Positions 1-8,012 of a DNA stretch of 64,000 bases are shown here, one piece after another. The stretch lies in NCBI GenBank assembly GCA_946185305.1, contig CAMHJE010000001.1:31617-95616 (forward strand). Reading direction: 5' to 3'. Below the pieces are notes generated by a model. It was given only the letters and a program-made list of their open reading frames with translations. It searched no databases and was not told the origin of the DNA. This stretch comes from UBA3792 sp946185305. Lineage in GTDB: Bacteria; Bacillota; Clostridia; Christensenellales; CAG-138. Made by a program: the position numbers and the translations under genes. Numbering within the stretch: the first letter of the stretch is position 1; each line of letters starts with the position of its first letter.

Positions 1-163
1 CCGGATAGGCGTATTTTGTATAGTCCGCATCCGGATACTTCGGCGTGCCGACGATCACCTTGGCGTCGAAATCCTTTTGGAGATAGTCGGCATAGTTCAT
101 CATCACGTTCACAACGCCGTCGATCACGGGCGGGAACGAATCGTTCAATAAACAAACGTGCAT
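1..163 (-). CDS. Glycosyltransferase family 4, N-terminal fragment
   Basis: Only the first 54 codons are inside the window; the gene runs off the left edge. The ATG lies at 161-163 on the minus strand, 1 nt after the stop of the upstream hydrolase gene, which suggests translational coupling. The protein starts MHVCLLNDSFPPVIDGVVN, the typical first beta strand and glycine-containing loop of GT-B fold, family 4 glycosyltransferases, which bind the acceptor in this half. The donor-binding half is missing, so the sugar and acceptor cannot be named. The family assignment is good, the exact role unknown. Confidence 0.7.
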   Translation of the reverse strand, partial: MHVCLLNDSFPPVIDGVVNVMMNYADYLQKDFDAKVIVGTPKYPDADYTKYAYP

Positions 164-164
164 G

Positions 165-1097
165 TTATTTCACCGTATACTTCGCAAAGAATGTACATTC
201 GTCGTCGTTGCACTGCACGCCGATCGGGTTCTTCACATTGACGTGGAACACGTGCGGCGGCTTGTTGGCTTCATCCCCATAGATATGCAGCTCGGCCGTG
301 ACGCCCTTCGATTGCAGAAATTCATACATCGGTTCGGCATAGGGCAGACACATATCCCCGGTCGCGCTCATCACAAAGGCGGGCGGGAAGTCCGCGGTGA
401 TGTACGGGAAGATATCGAGCTGCGCCTTTTGGCTCTCGTCCGCGAGATAGTAGGCTAAAATCCCGTCCATCCCGGACTGGTCGTAGACGCCGCAGTTCAG
501 CGCCGTCGCGCGGAGCGTAAAATCCGGGATCGAAAGGCCGAGAAGCGCAGCGTATGCGGGGTTCGTGACCGCCGTGGTATACTGCGCATTCAGCTGCGCG
601 CCCGCGCTGTCGCCCACGAAAAAGATATTGTTCGTGTCGATATGGTATTCGTCGGCGTGCTCCGATACAAAGCGCATCACGCTGTTCGTGTCCTCAATCG
701 CCGCCGGATAGCGGTTTTCGGGCGCGAGGCGATAGGAGAAATTCACGACCGTGTACCCGTGCTCGGCAAGCTGCATTCCGTAATACTGATAGATCTCCTT
801 GGAGCCGTAGGTCCACCCGCCGCCGTGAATGTTCACAATGGTCGGCAGCTTTTCGGTCGTGCCCTTGGGATAATAGATATCGAGCATCTGCAGCCTGTCC
901 TCGCCGTAGCGAATGTTGTCTATGCGCATAACATCCTCCGGCGACTGCAAACCGAGATCACGGAAAAAGTCCGAGATCCCGAATGTGATCCTTGTCCAGC
1001 GGTACGACGGCAGCTTCATCAAAATCACCCCCACGATCAGCAGTACGGCGACCGCCGCGAGCGCGACGATCCATCCCTTTTTTCGCTTTGTTTGCAT
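165..1097 (-). CDS. Membrane-anchored alpha/beta hydrolase (HSL/BD-FAE type esterase)
   Basis: 310 residues. One N-terminal hydrophobic segment (about 9-28) after a basic start suggests a membrane anchor with the enzyme outside. The oxyanion motif HGGGW is at 91-95 and the nucleophile elbow GDSAG at 162-166 (Ser164). Asp248 and one of His282 or His285 fit the rest of the triad. These are the marks of the hormone-sensitive-lipase/carboxylesterase group, which splits short acyl or acetyl esters. The start is fixed by GGAGG five bases upstream. It is first in a two-gene unit with the glycosyltransferase, so a role in modifying a surface glycan is possible but is only an inference. Confidence 0.8.
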   Translation of the reverse strand: MQTKRKKGWIVALAAVAVLLIVGVILMKLPSYRWTRITFGISDFFRDLGLQSPEDVMRIDNIRYGEDRLQMLDIYYPKGTTEKLPTIVNIHGGGWTYGSKEIYQYYGMQLAEHGYTVVNFSYRLAPENRYPAAIEDTNSVMRFVSEHADEYHIDTNNIFFVGDSAGAQLNAQYTTAVTNPAYAALLGLSIPDFTLRATALNCGVYDQSGMDGILAYYLADESQKAQLDIFPYITADFPPAFVMSATGDMCLPYAEPMYEFLQSKGVTAELHIYGDEANKPPHVFHVNVKNPIGVQCNDDECTFFAKYTVK

Positions 1098-1138
1098 AAC
1101 GCCTCCGATAAAACCCGAACAGGTTCGTTTTCGCCTCT

Positions 1139-1167
1139 ATTATACGCTTTGTGCCTGCCGTGCGCAA
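1139..1167 (-). promoter_or_regulatory. Sigma-A type promoter for the hydrolase/glycosyltransferase unit
   Basis: On the minus strand, TTGCGC (1162-1167) and a perfect TATAAT (1139-1144) are 17 bp apart, about 40 bp upstream of the hydrolase start. Confidence 0.65.
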
Positions 1168-1200
1168 GACAAAATGCGCCGCGCTTCGGCAGGGAATCCC

Positions 1201-1229
1201 TTGCGCTTAACGGTTTTGCATGGTAAACT
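1201..1229 (+). promoter_or_regulatory. Probable promoter of the cysteine desulfidase-like gene
   Basis: TTGCGC (1201-1206) and TAAACT (1224-1229) are spaced by 17 bp and point towards the gene starting at 1266. The -10 box is imperfect. Confidence 0.5.
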
Positions 1230-1265
1230 ATACGTAAAAGGAACCGCACACGGAGGGGAATGTGC

Positions 1266-2528
1266 ATGGAGTGGGAACGGGAGTTTTGCGCGATTCTGCA
1301 TGAGGAGCTGCGCCCGGCGATGGGCTGTACCGAGCCGATTGCACTCGCCTACGCTGCGGCAAAAGCGCGGGCGGTGCTGGGACGGCTACCGGAACGCGTT
1401 CGTGTCGAGGTATCCGGCAATATTCTCAAAAATGTCAAAAGCGTCGTCGTGCCGCACACCGGGGGACTAAGGGGGATCGCGGCGGCCGTCGCCGCGGGCA
1501 TTGTCGCCGGGGACGAGACAAAGGAGCTCGAGGCGCTGTCCTGCGTGACCGAAGAACAGATCGCCGCCCTTCGCGCGTATGCCGCCGCCACGCCGATCGA
1601 GGTGGAGCATATCGAGACGCCGCACATCTTCGATATGCGCGTGACCGTATTCGCGGGCGCGGAAACCGCGACGGCGCGGATCGCGGATCATCACACGAAC
1701 ATCATTTATTTGGCAAAGAACGGCACGGTGCTGCTCGACCGGCCGTGCGTCAAGCGTGACGACGGCCTTGTGGACCGGTCGTGTCTCACGATCGAGCGCA
1801 TCGTGCGCTATGCCGACGAGGCCGACCTTTCGACGGTCGCGGACGTGCTGGAGCAGCAGATCGCCTGCAACATGGCGATTGCAAGGGAGGGGCTTTTGCA
1901 CGACTACGGCGCCAATATCGGCAAAACGCTGCTCAAGGGACACGAAACCGATCCGGCCTACCGGATGCGGGCGTATGCCGCCGCGGCAAGCGACGCGCGC
2001 ATGAACGGCTGCGAGCTGCCCGTGGTGATCAATTCCGGCAGCGGCAACCAAGGCATCACCGCGTCGGTGCCGGTCATCGTCTGCGCCGAGGACAGGGGCG
2101 TTCCGCATGAAACGCTGCTGCGGGCGCTGCTTGTATCGAACCTTGTCACTACGCACCTTAAAACCGGGATCGGGCGGCTTTCGGCCTACTGCGGCGTCGT
2201 CAGCGCGGGCTGCGGCGCGGCGGCGGGGCTGTGCTACCTCATGGGCGGGCGGTATGATGAGATCGCGCACACGGTCGTCAATGCGGTTGCAATGGATTCC
2301 GGTATCATCTGCGACGGCGCCAAGGCCAGCTGCGCCGCCAAAATCGCCTCCGCCGTGGATGCGGGGCTTTTGGGCCTTGCGATGTACCGAAACGGCAACC
2401 AGTTTTTCGGCGGCGACGGCATCGTGAAAAAGGGCGTGGAGAATACCATCGACAGTGTCGGCCGTCTCGCCCGCGTCGGCATGGAGCAGACGGATAAGGA
2501 AATCATCAAGCTGATGCTGGAAACGTAA
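1266..2528 (+). CDS. L-cysteine desulfidase / L-serine dehydratase alpha-like protein (YhaM/CyuA family, UPF0597)
   Basis: About 420 residues, full length for the family. Members use a [4Fe-4S] cluster to eliminate H2S from L-cysteine (or water from serine), giving pyruvate and ammonia. Seen in the sequence: GCTEPIA near the N terminus, NSGSGNQGI in the middle, SAGCGAAAG, and CDGAKASCA. The last two carry the cysteines expected to hold the cluster. I place the start at 1266 rather than 1260 because GGAGGGG (1252-1258) is 7 nt from 1266 and only 1 nt from 1260. The gene is monocistronic, between its own promoter and a terminator. Whether cysteine or serine is the true substrate cannot be read from the sequence. 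Confidence 0.85.
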   Translation: MEWEREFCAILHEELRPAMGCTEPIALAYAAAKARAVLGRLPERVRVEVSGNILKNVKSVVVPHTGGLRGIAAAVAAGIVAGDETKELEALSCVTEEQIAALRAYAAATPIEVEHIETPHIFDMRVTVFAGAETATARIADHHTNIIYLAKNGTVLLDRPCVKRDDGLVDRSCLTIERIVRYADEADLSTVADVLEQQIACNMAIAREGLLHDYGANIGKTLLKGHETDPAYRMRAYAAAASDARMNGCELPVVINSGSGNQGITASVPVIVCAEDRGVPHETLLRALLVSNLVTTHLKTGIGRLSAYCGVVSAGCGAAAGLCYLMGGRYDEIAHTVVNAVAMDSGIICDGAKASCAAKIASAVDAGLLGLAMYRNGNQFFGGDGIVKKGVENTIDSVGRLARVGMEQTDKEIIKLMLET

Positions 2529-2544
2529 GCACAGGCGAACAGCA

Positions 2545-2568
2545 CCGGGCTCTGCCCCGGCTTTTTTT
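2545..2568 (+). terminator. Rho-independent terminator after the desulfidase-like gene
   Basis: A 5-bp CCGGG/CCCGG stem (2545-2549 with 2556-2560) is followed by seven T residues (2562-2568). Confidence 0.75.
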
Positions 2569-2583
2569 GCTGCCCCGCGTCGC

Positions 2584-2613
2584 TTGACGGCGTCGCCGCC
2601 GGTGCGGTATAAT
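2584..2613 (+). promoter_or_regulatory. Strong sigma-A promoter of the UvrA-like gene
   Basis: TTGACG (2584-2589) and perfect TATAAT (2608-2613) with an 18-bp spacer, 43 bp upstream of the start codon. Confidence 0.8.
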
Positions 2614-2624
2614 AACGAAAAATC

Positions 2625-2644
2625 GACCGCTTCGGCGGTCTTTT
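2625..2644 (+). promoter_or_regulatory. Leader hairpin with UUCG tetraloop and short T tract
   Basis: A perfect 6-bp stem GACCGC/GCGGTC closes a TTCG loop and is followed by TTTT, between the promoter and the ribosome binding site (GGAGA at 2646). It has the shape of a small attenuator or a 5'-end stabilising hairpin. The T tract is only four bases, so strong termination is unlikely. Confidence 0.45.
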
Positions 2645-2656
2645 CGGAGAAATCGC

Positions 2657-5155
2657 ATGGAACACAAATCCATTCCCGACAACATCGAGATCCGCGGCGC
2701 GCGGGTGCATAACCTTAAGAATCTGGACGTGGACATTCCGCTGCATGAGATTGTCGGCATCGCGGGCGTTTCCGGCTCCGGCAAATCCTCGCTCGCGCTC
2801 GGCGTGCTGTATGCCGAGGGGTCGCGGCGGTACCTTGAATCGCTGTCCACCTATACACGGCGGCGCATGACGCAGGCGGCCAAGGCGCAGGTGGACGACG
2901 TGCGCTACGTTCCTGCGGCGCTCGCGCTGCATCAGCGCCCCGGCGTGCCGGGCATCCGCAGCACGTTCGGCACAATGACCGAGCTGCTGAACAGCCTGCG
3001 CTTGCTGTTTTCGCGCTGCGCGCATTATCTCTGCCCGAACGGACATACCGTGCCGCCGACGCTCGATTTCGCCGCCGAAAAGGAGGTGCGCTGCCCGGTC
3101 TGCGACGCGGTCGTGCCGGTGATCGGGGCGGAGGAAATGGCGTTCAACAGCGCCGGCGCGTGCCCGACCTGCGGCGGCACCGGCACGGTGCGGACGGTCG
3201 ATATGGCAACGCTTGTCCCGGATGAAAGCCTCACGATCGACGGCGGCGCCGTTGCGCCGTGGAACAGCCTGATGTGGTCGCTGATGACCGACGTTTGCCG
3301 CGCCATGGGCGTGCGGACCGACGTGCCGTTTGCCGAGCTGACCGACGCGGAAAAGGAGATCGTCTATCACGGCCCGAAGGTGAAAAAGCATATCTTTTAT
3401 AAGGCGAAGGGCGCGGACAGCGTCAGCGCCGGCGAGATGGATTTCACCTATTACAGCGCGACCGAAACCGTGCTGAACGCCCTGCACAAGGTCAAGGACG
3501 AAAAGGGCATGAAGCGCGTCGAAAAGTTTTTGAAGGAGGATGTCTGCCCGGACTGCGGCGGCACCCGCCTTGCCGCCCGCTGCCGCGCGCTGAAAATCGC
3601 GGGCGTATCGCTCGATGCCGTCTGCACGCTCCCGCTGCACGAGCTGATCGACTGGGTCAAGGCCGTGCCGAATACCCTGCCCGAACCGATGCGGCCGATG
3701 GCGGTCAATATCGGCGAAGCGTTTTTGCACACCGCCAAAAGGCTTGTCGATCTCGGCCTCGATTATCTGTCGCTCGACCGCGCGGCGGCCACGCTTTCGA
3801 CCGGAGAGCGGCAGCGGACGCAGCTGGCCCGCGCCGTGCGCAACCGCACGACCGGCGTGCTGTATGTGCTCGACGAGCCGTCCATCGGCCTGCATCCGGC
3901 GAATCTCGAAGGACTGACGGGCGTGATGGACGACCTTGTGGCCGACGGCAATTCGGTCGTGCTCGTCGATCACGATACGCAGGTGCTTGCGCACGCGGAC
4001 CATTTGATCGAGCTCGGCCCCGAAGCCGGGGCGGGCGGCGGCCGCATTGTCGCCGAGGGCACGGTCAAGGCGCTCACCGAAAACCCTGCGTCGCTGATCG
4101 GGCCGTTTCTGCGGCCGGACGCCGCGGCGCTGCCGCCAAAATCGGTTGAAAGAGAACGCCTGTTCGAGCTCGGCACGATCTGCATGCAGACGGCGGCGAT
4201 CCATACGGTACAGCCGCTGTCCGTGCGGTTCCCCAAAGGACGCCTGTCGGTCGTGACCGGCGTTTCCGGCTCCGGCAAAACGACAATGGTGCTCGAAAGC
4301 CTGATCCCCGGCCTTTCGGCAAAGCTCGCCGGGGCGAAGCTCCCTGCGCACGTCCTTTCGGTCGAAGCCGAGGGCATCGAGACGGTCAAGCTGATCGACG
4401 CAACGCCGATCGGAATCAATGTGCGCTCGACGGTCGCCACCTACGCGAACGTCCACGACGAGCTGCGAAAGGTCTACGCCAAGACGAAGGACGCCAAGGC
4501 AAGGGGCTTTTCGGCAAGCGATTTTTCCTACAACACCGGGCGGCTCCGCTGCCCGACCTGCGACGGTACCGGCACGATCAGTCTCGATGTGCAGTTTTTG
4601 CCGGACGTGGACGTGCCGTGTCCGGACTGCGGCGGCTCCCGCTATCAAAAGGACGCCTATGCGGTGCGCCGCCCCAAAAAGGACGGCACGGCGGTCTCGC
4701 TGCCTGCCTTGATGGCGGCAAGCGTGGACGAAGCCATACAGATTTGCGACGACCTGCCCGCGGTCAAGAGCCGCCTTGCCGTACTGCATGAGCTCGGCCT
4801 CGGTTATCTCACGCTCGGCGAGGAAACGCCGAGCCTGTCCGGCGGCGAAGCGCAGCGGCTGAAGCTGGCGAGCGAGATGGGCAGGGGCCAGTCCGACGCG
4901 ATCTTTGTGTTCGACGAGCCGACCATCGGCCTGCACCCGCTCGACGTGCAAACGCTGCTTGCGGTGTTCCGCCGTCTGATCGACTTCGGTGCAACGGTCA
5001 TCGTGATCGAGCATGATCTCGACGTGATCCGGCATGCGGATTACGTGGTGGACATGGGCCCGGGCGGCGGCAAGCTCGGCGGACGCATCGTCGCCGCCGG
5101 CACGCCGGAGGAGATCAAGGCCTGCCCGGACAGCGTCACAGGCCGGTATCTGTAA
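2657..5155 (+). CDS. UvrA-like ABC ATPase (short, UvrA2/DrrC-type)
   Basis: 832 residues, about 100 fewer than UvrA proper. Two ABC modules are clear. Module 1: Walker A GVSGSGKSS at 37-45, signature LSTGERQ near 379, Walker B VLDEPSIGLHP near 404. Module 2: Walker A GVSGSGKTT near 535, signature LSGGEAQ near 727, Walker B FDEPTIGLHP near 751. CxxC zinc motifs (CPVC, CPTC, CPDC) are in the inserted domains. The short length and the region after Walker A fit the UvrA paralogue group, which often lacks the UvrB-binding domain and is linked to DNA damage or drug tolerance. No uvrB or uvrC is nearby. Start chosen from GGAGA six bases upstream. Confidence 0.85.
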   Translation: MEHKSIPDNIEIRGARVHNLKNLDVDIPLHEIVGIAGVSGSGKSSLALGVLYAEGSRRYLESLSTYTRRRMTQAAKAQVDDVRYVPAALALHQRPGVPGIRSTFGTMTELLNSLRLLFSRCAHYLCPNGHTVPPTLDFAAEKEVRCPVCDAVVPVIGAEEMAFNSAGACPTCGGTGTVRTVDMATLVPDESLTIDGGAVAPWNSLMWSLMTDVCRAMGVRTDVPFAELTDAEKEIVYHGPKVKKHIFYKAKGADSVSAGEMDFTYYSATETVLNALHKVKDEKGMKRVEKFLKEDVCPDCGGTRLAARCRALKIAGVSLDAVCTLPLHELIDWVKAVPNTLPEPMRPMAVNIGEAFLHTAKRLVDLGLDYLSLDRAAATLSTGERQRTQLARAVRNRTTGVLYVLDEPSIGLHPANLEGLTGVMDDLVADGNSVVLVDHDTQVLAHADHLIELGPEAGAGGGRIVAEGTVKALTENPASLIGPFLRPDAAALPPKSVERERLFELGTICMQTAAIHTVQPLSVRFPKGRLSVVTGVSGSGKTTMVLESLIPGLSAKLAGAKLPAHVLSVEAEGIETVKLIDATPIGINVRSTVATYANVHDELRKVYAKTKDAKARGFSASDFSYNTGRLRCPTCDGTGTISLDVQFLPDVDVPCPDCGGSRYQKDAYAVRRPKKDGTAVSLPALMAASVDEAIQICDDLPAVKSRLAVLHELGLGYLTLGEETPSLSGGEAQRLKLASEMGRGQSDAIFVFDEPTIGLHPLDVQTLLAVFRRLIDFGATVIVIEHDLDVIRHADYVVDMGPGGGKLGGRIVAAGTPEEIKACPDSVTGRYL

Positions 5156-5168
5156 ACCAAATCCGAAC

Positions 5169-5203
5169 AGCGGCACGGAGGGAATCCCTTCCGTGCCGCT
5201 TTG
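5169..5203 (+). terminator. Terminator of the UvrA-like gene
   Basis: An 11-bp perfect stem (5169-5179 with 5190-5200) ends in TTT. The T tract is short but the hairpin is strong and placed just after the stop codon. Confidence 0.65.
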
Positions 5204-5213
5204 CGTCCATAAA

Positions 5214-5244
5214 CAAAAATCCCTCCCGGCGGGCACCGGGAGGG
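5214..5244 (-). terminator. Terminator of pepF
   Basis: A 9-bp stem CCCTCCCGG/CCGGGAGGG (5221-5229 with 5236-5244) is followed on the minus strand by ATTTTTG. It lies just past the pepF stop codon and faces the preceding terminator. Confidence 0.8.
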
Positions 5245-5259
5245 AAGGAAAGTCGTCGC

Positions 5260-7047
5260 TTAGGCGTTCAGCTCATCCAGGAGAGTGTCGAGCTCCTTGA
5301 CGGAATCGGCAAAGACCTGCATGGCCGCCTCGATGGGGGCGGGGGTCGTCAGATCGACGCCTCCGACCTTCAGTTCGTTGATCGCATAGTCGCTGCCGCC
5401 GAGCGTCAAAAACTTCAGATAGCCGCTGTTGTCGCCGCCCTCGGCCAGATGCGTCGCAATCGAAACCGCGCTGGAGAAGCCGGTCGCATACTGATAGACG
5501 TAGAACGCGGAATAGAAATGCGGGATGTAGGACCATTCATACTGCACCTCGTCCGGAACATCCGCGCCCGCATAGTACAGCTCGCACAGCTCCTTATAGA
5601 CCTTGTTCAGCACCTGCGCCGTCAGCGGCGTGCCCGCCTGATACAGCTCGTGCGCCTTGCGCTCGAACTCGGCAAACAGCGTCTGACGGAACACGGTCGT
5701 GCGGAAGCCCTCCAGGAAATGGTTGAGGATGTACGCGCGGCGCGCCTTGTCCGTCTCGGTTTTTAGGAGGTACTTGGTCAGCAGTACTTCGTTGACCGTC
5801 GAAGCGACCTCCGCGACGAAGATGCGGTAGTCATGGTTCAGATAGTCCTGCGTCGTGTCGGAGAAGTAGGAGTGCATCGAGTGGCCGAGCTCATGCGCAA
5901 CCGTGAACACGTCGTCGAGCGTGTCGGTGTAGTTCAGCAGCACATAGGGATGCACGCCGAAGATGCCCATGCTGAAGGCGCCGCTGCGCTTGCCCTTGTT
6001 CTCGTAAACGTCCATCCAGCGTTCCGCAAACGCGCGGTCGAGCAGCTTTTGGTAAGTCTCGCCGAGCGGCTTGGTCGCGCCCTTCACGAGCGCCTTGCTG
6101 TCCTCGAACGGGATTTTGAAATCCACGTCCGGCACCATCGGGCAATAGAGGTCGTACATATCCAGCTTGTCGAGCTTCAGCGCCTTTTTGCGCAGATCGA
6201 GGTAGGCGCGCATCGTCGGCAGCGCCTTGTGGACGGCTTCGATCAGACTGTCATACACGGAGATCGGAACGTTCGTGCCGAACAGCGCCGCTTCGCACGC
6301 GCTCTTGTGGCCGCGAACGTCGGCATAGTAGCAGTCCATCTTGACGCTGCCCGCATACAGCGCGGCAAACGTGTTGTTGAATTTGCCGTAGGTGCCGAAC
6401 ATTGCCTTGAACGCGTCCTCGCGCACGCGGCGATCGGGGCTTTCGCGGAACACGCTGAAGTTGCCGGAGGAGAGCTGCACCTCTTCGCCGTTCTCGTCCT
6501 TGATCTTCGGCAGCACCAGATCCACGTTCGTCAGCATTTCATACGTATCGGACGGCGCCTGCGACGCGTCGCCGAGCCTTGCGAGCATCCGTTCGCGCTC
6601 CTTGTCGAGGCTGTGCGCCCGCGCGCGGGTGATGTCCTCTGAAAAGTGACGGTAGGTTGCCATTTCCTCCGGCGCAAGGAATGCAGCAAGCGTTTCCTCC
6701 GGGATTGCCAAGATCTCCGGCTCGATGAACGCGGTCGCCATGCTGAACTGGACGTACAGGTTCGTCGCCTTGCCGTCCATTTCCTGATGCTTCGGGTCGC
6801 CGCCGTCCGCGGTGCGGTGCAGGTTGGCATAGCAGTAGACGCGCTCCAGCCGTTCGCCGACGGCGCTCACCGCGTCGATGCCGGCTTTGAAGGCTTCGCG
6901 GCTTTGGCCGAGCGTGCCCTCCACGGCGGAGAGCTTGGCAACTTCCTCGGTCAGCGCGTTCAGCTCGGCTTCCCAAGCCTCGTCACTCGGATAGATCGGG
7001 GTAAAGTCCCATTGATAGCGGGGGTCGATTTCGTTTCTGGCTTTCAT
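5260..7047 (-). CDS. pepF: Oligoendopeptidase F (M3B metallopeptidase)
   Basis: 595 residues, the usual size. The zinc site HELGH is at 385-389 inside FTVAHELGHSMHSYF, and the C-terminal region has the helical pattern of the PepF group. The enzyme cleaves peptides of roughly 7-17 residues in the cytosol; there is no signal peptide. It is transcribed alone from its own promoter to its own terminator. The start codon has AAGGAGAA upstream. A second, different M3 peptidase lies 2.2 kb away, so the two probably have distinct peptide ranges. Confidence 0.92.
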   Translation of the reverse strand: MKARNEIDPRYQWDFTPIYPSDEAWEAELNALTEEVAKLSAVEGTLGQSREAFKAGIDAVSAVGERLERVYCYANLHRTADGGDPKHQEMDGKATNLYVQFSMATAFIEPEILAIPEETLAAFLAPEEMATYRHFSEDITRARAHSLDKERERMLARLGDASQAPSDTYEMLTNVDLVLPKIKDENGEEVQLSSGNFSVFRESPDRRVREDAFKAMFGTYGKFNNTFAALYAGSVKMDCYYADVRGHKSACEAALFGTNVPISVYDSLIEAVHKALPTMRAYLDLRKKALKLDKLDMYDLYCPMVPDVDFKIPFEDSKALVKGATKPLGETYQKLLDRAFAERWMDVYENKGKRSGAFSMGIFGVHPYVLLNYTDTLDDVFTVAHELGHSMHSYFSDTTQDYLNHDYRIFVAEVASTVNEVLLTKYLLKTETDKARRAYILNHFLEGFRTTVFRQTLFAEFERKAHELYQAGTPLTAQVLNKVYKELCELYYAGADVPDEVQYEWSYIPHFYSAFYVYQYATGFSSAVSIATHLAEGGDNSGYLKFLTLGGSDYAINELKVGGVDLTTPAPIEAAMQVFADSVKELDTLLDELNA

Positions 7048-7078
7048 ACCGTTCTCCTTTTATACTTTCGTTGGTAAC

Positions 7079-7107
7079 AGTATACCGTGTTTTCCCGCAT
7101 TTGTCCA
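7079..7107 (-). promoter_or_regulatory. Promoter of pepF
   Basis: On the minus strand TGGACA (7102-7107) and TATACT (7079-7084) are spaced by 17 bp. A second TATAAT box (7113-7118) lies just upstream without a clear -35. Confidence 0.65.
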
Positions 7108-7149
7108 TGCGGATTATACGATTTTTCGGGCGGGAAGGGGGATAACGCT

Positions 7150-7183
7150 GTTCCTTTTTCTTCCGCGGTGAAGAAAAAGGAAC
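7150..7183. repeat. 14-bp perfect inverted repeat, polypyrimidine/polypurine arms
   Basis: GTTCCTTTTTCTTC (7150-7163) is the exact reverse complement of 7170-7183, with a CGCGGT loop. It lies in the 320-bp gap between pepF and the cyclophilin gene (7048-7368), which otherwise holds the pepF promoter and a terminator but no gene. Confidence 0.75.
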
Positions 7184-7243
7184 CGAAAAAGAAGCCGGAG
7201 ATTTTACGGCGGGATCGGGAGAAAGGTTTCCTATCCCGGCTTT

Positions 7244-7295
7244 CTTCTTTTCTTGGTGCTTCTTGTTCTTCATTCTCCGGAAAGAAGAAAAGAAG
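7244..7295. repeat. Second polypyrimidine/polypurine inverted repeat
   Basis: CTTCTTTTCTT (7244-7254) pairs with AAGAAAAGAAG (7285-7295). It resembles the element about 70 bp upstream in composition, so the gap may be a degenerate interspersed repeat. Confidence 0.55.
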
Positions 7296-7316
7296 TACAA
7301 TAAGCCGGCGATCTTT

Positions 7317-7351
7317 CCCAAAAACAAAAGCCGCCCGGTTTCCCGGACGGC
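7317..7351 (-). terminator. Terminator of the LysR/cyclophilin unit
   Basis: A 9-bp stem (7330-7338 with 7343-7351, one G-U pair) closes a GAAA-type loop and is followed on the minus strand by TTTTGTTTTTG. Confidence 0.85.
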
Positions 7352-7368
7352 CTGCCGCTTGTTAACGT

Positions 7369-7995
7369 TTATTGCAGCTTCTCAAAATCGCTGTAATCCA
7401 CGCCCTTGGTATCGACGCGGATCGTGCCGATCACAACGTCTTCGAGCGGGACGGACTTTTCACCGCTGTACGGATTATAGGTGACGGGCGTCGCAGCGAT
7501 CGCGTCGAGCGTGTCGAACCCGTCGGTCAGCATACCGAACGCGGCATAGCTGCCGTCTAAAAAGTCGCTGTCCGCATGCATGATGAAGAACTGGCTGCCC
7601 GCAGAATTGGGCTTTGAGGCACGCGCCATCGAGATCACGCCGCGCTTATGCGAGATCGGGTTTTTCACGCCGTTGGCGGAAAATTCGCCCTTGATCGAAT
7701 AGCCGGGGCCGCCGGTGCCATCGCCGTCCGGGTCGCCGCCCTGGATCATGAAGCCCGCATAGATGCGGTGGAAGGTCAGTCCGTCATAGAACCCACTGTT
7801 GGCGAGCGTGACAAAGTTCGCAACGGTGATCGGCGCAACGTCCGGATACAGCTCCAGCGTCATCGTCTGGCCGTCCGCCATGGTGATCGTGGCGATGGGA
7901 TTGGTGTTCATTTCGGTTTTCTCCTCCTCTTTGGCGCCGCAGCCGAAGGAAAGCATCAGCAGCAGCGCAAGCAGTATGGGTAACAGTCTTTTCAT
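7369..7995 (-). CDS. Lipoprotein peptidyl-prolyl cis-trans isomerase, cyclophilin type
   Basis: 208 residues. A signal peptide with lipobox LSFGC (Cys19) predicts a lipid anchor on the outer face of the membrane. The rest is a compact cyclophilin domain: YPDVAPITVANFV, then FHRIYAGFMIQGGDPDGDGTG, which contains the catalytic Arg and the peptide-binding FxxGD-like loop, then AGSQFFI. It would catalyse proline isomerisation in exported proteins as they fold. It starts 18 bp after the LysR gene on the same strand with GGAGG upstream, so the two are probably co-transcribed, although a functional link is not obvious. Confidence 0.9.
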   Translation of the reverse strand: MKRLLPILLALLLMLSFGCGAKEEEKTEMNTNPIATITMADGQTMTLELYPDVAPITVANFVTLANSGFYDGLTFHRIYAGFMIQGGDPDGDGTGGPGYSIKGEFSANGVKNPISHKRGVISMARASKPNSAGSQFFIMHADSDFLDGSYAAFGMLTDGFDTLDAIAATPVTYNPYSGEKSVPLEDVVIGTIRVDTKGVDYSDFEKLQ

Positions 7996-8012
7996 GGATT
8001 TGCCTCCGTTTG

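Noticed and set aside
2234..5236. A 1000-codon open frame on the minus strand opposite the UvrA-like gene
   Set aside because: It is rich in Arg, His and Ala with no recognisable domain, runs through a terminator and a promoter, and lies opposite a gene with perfect ABC motifs. High GC at codon position 3 creates such frames.
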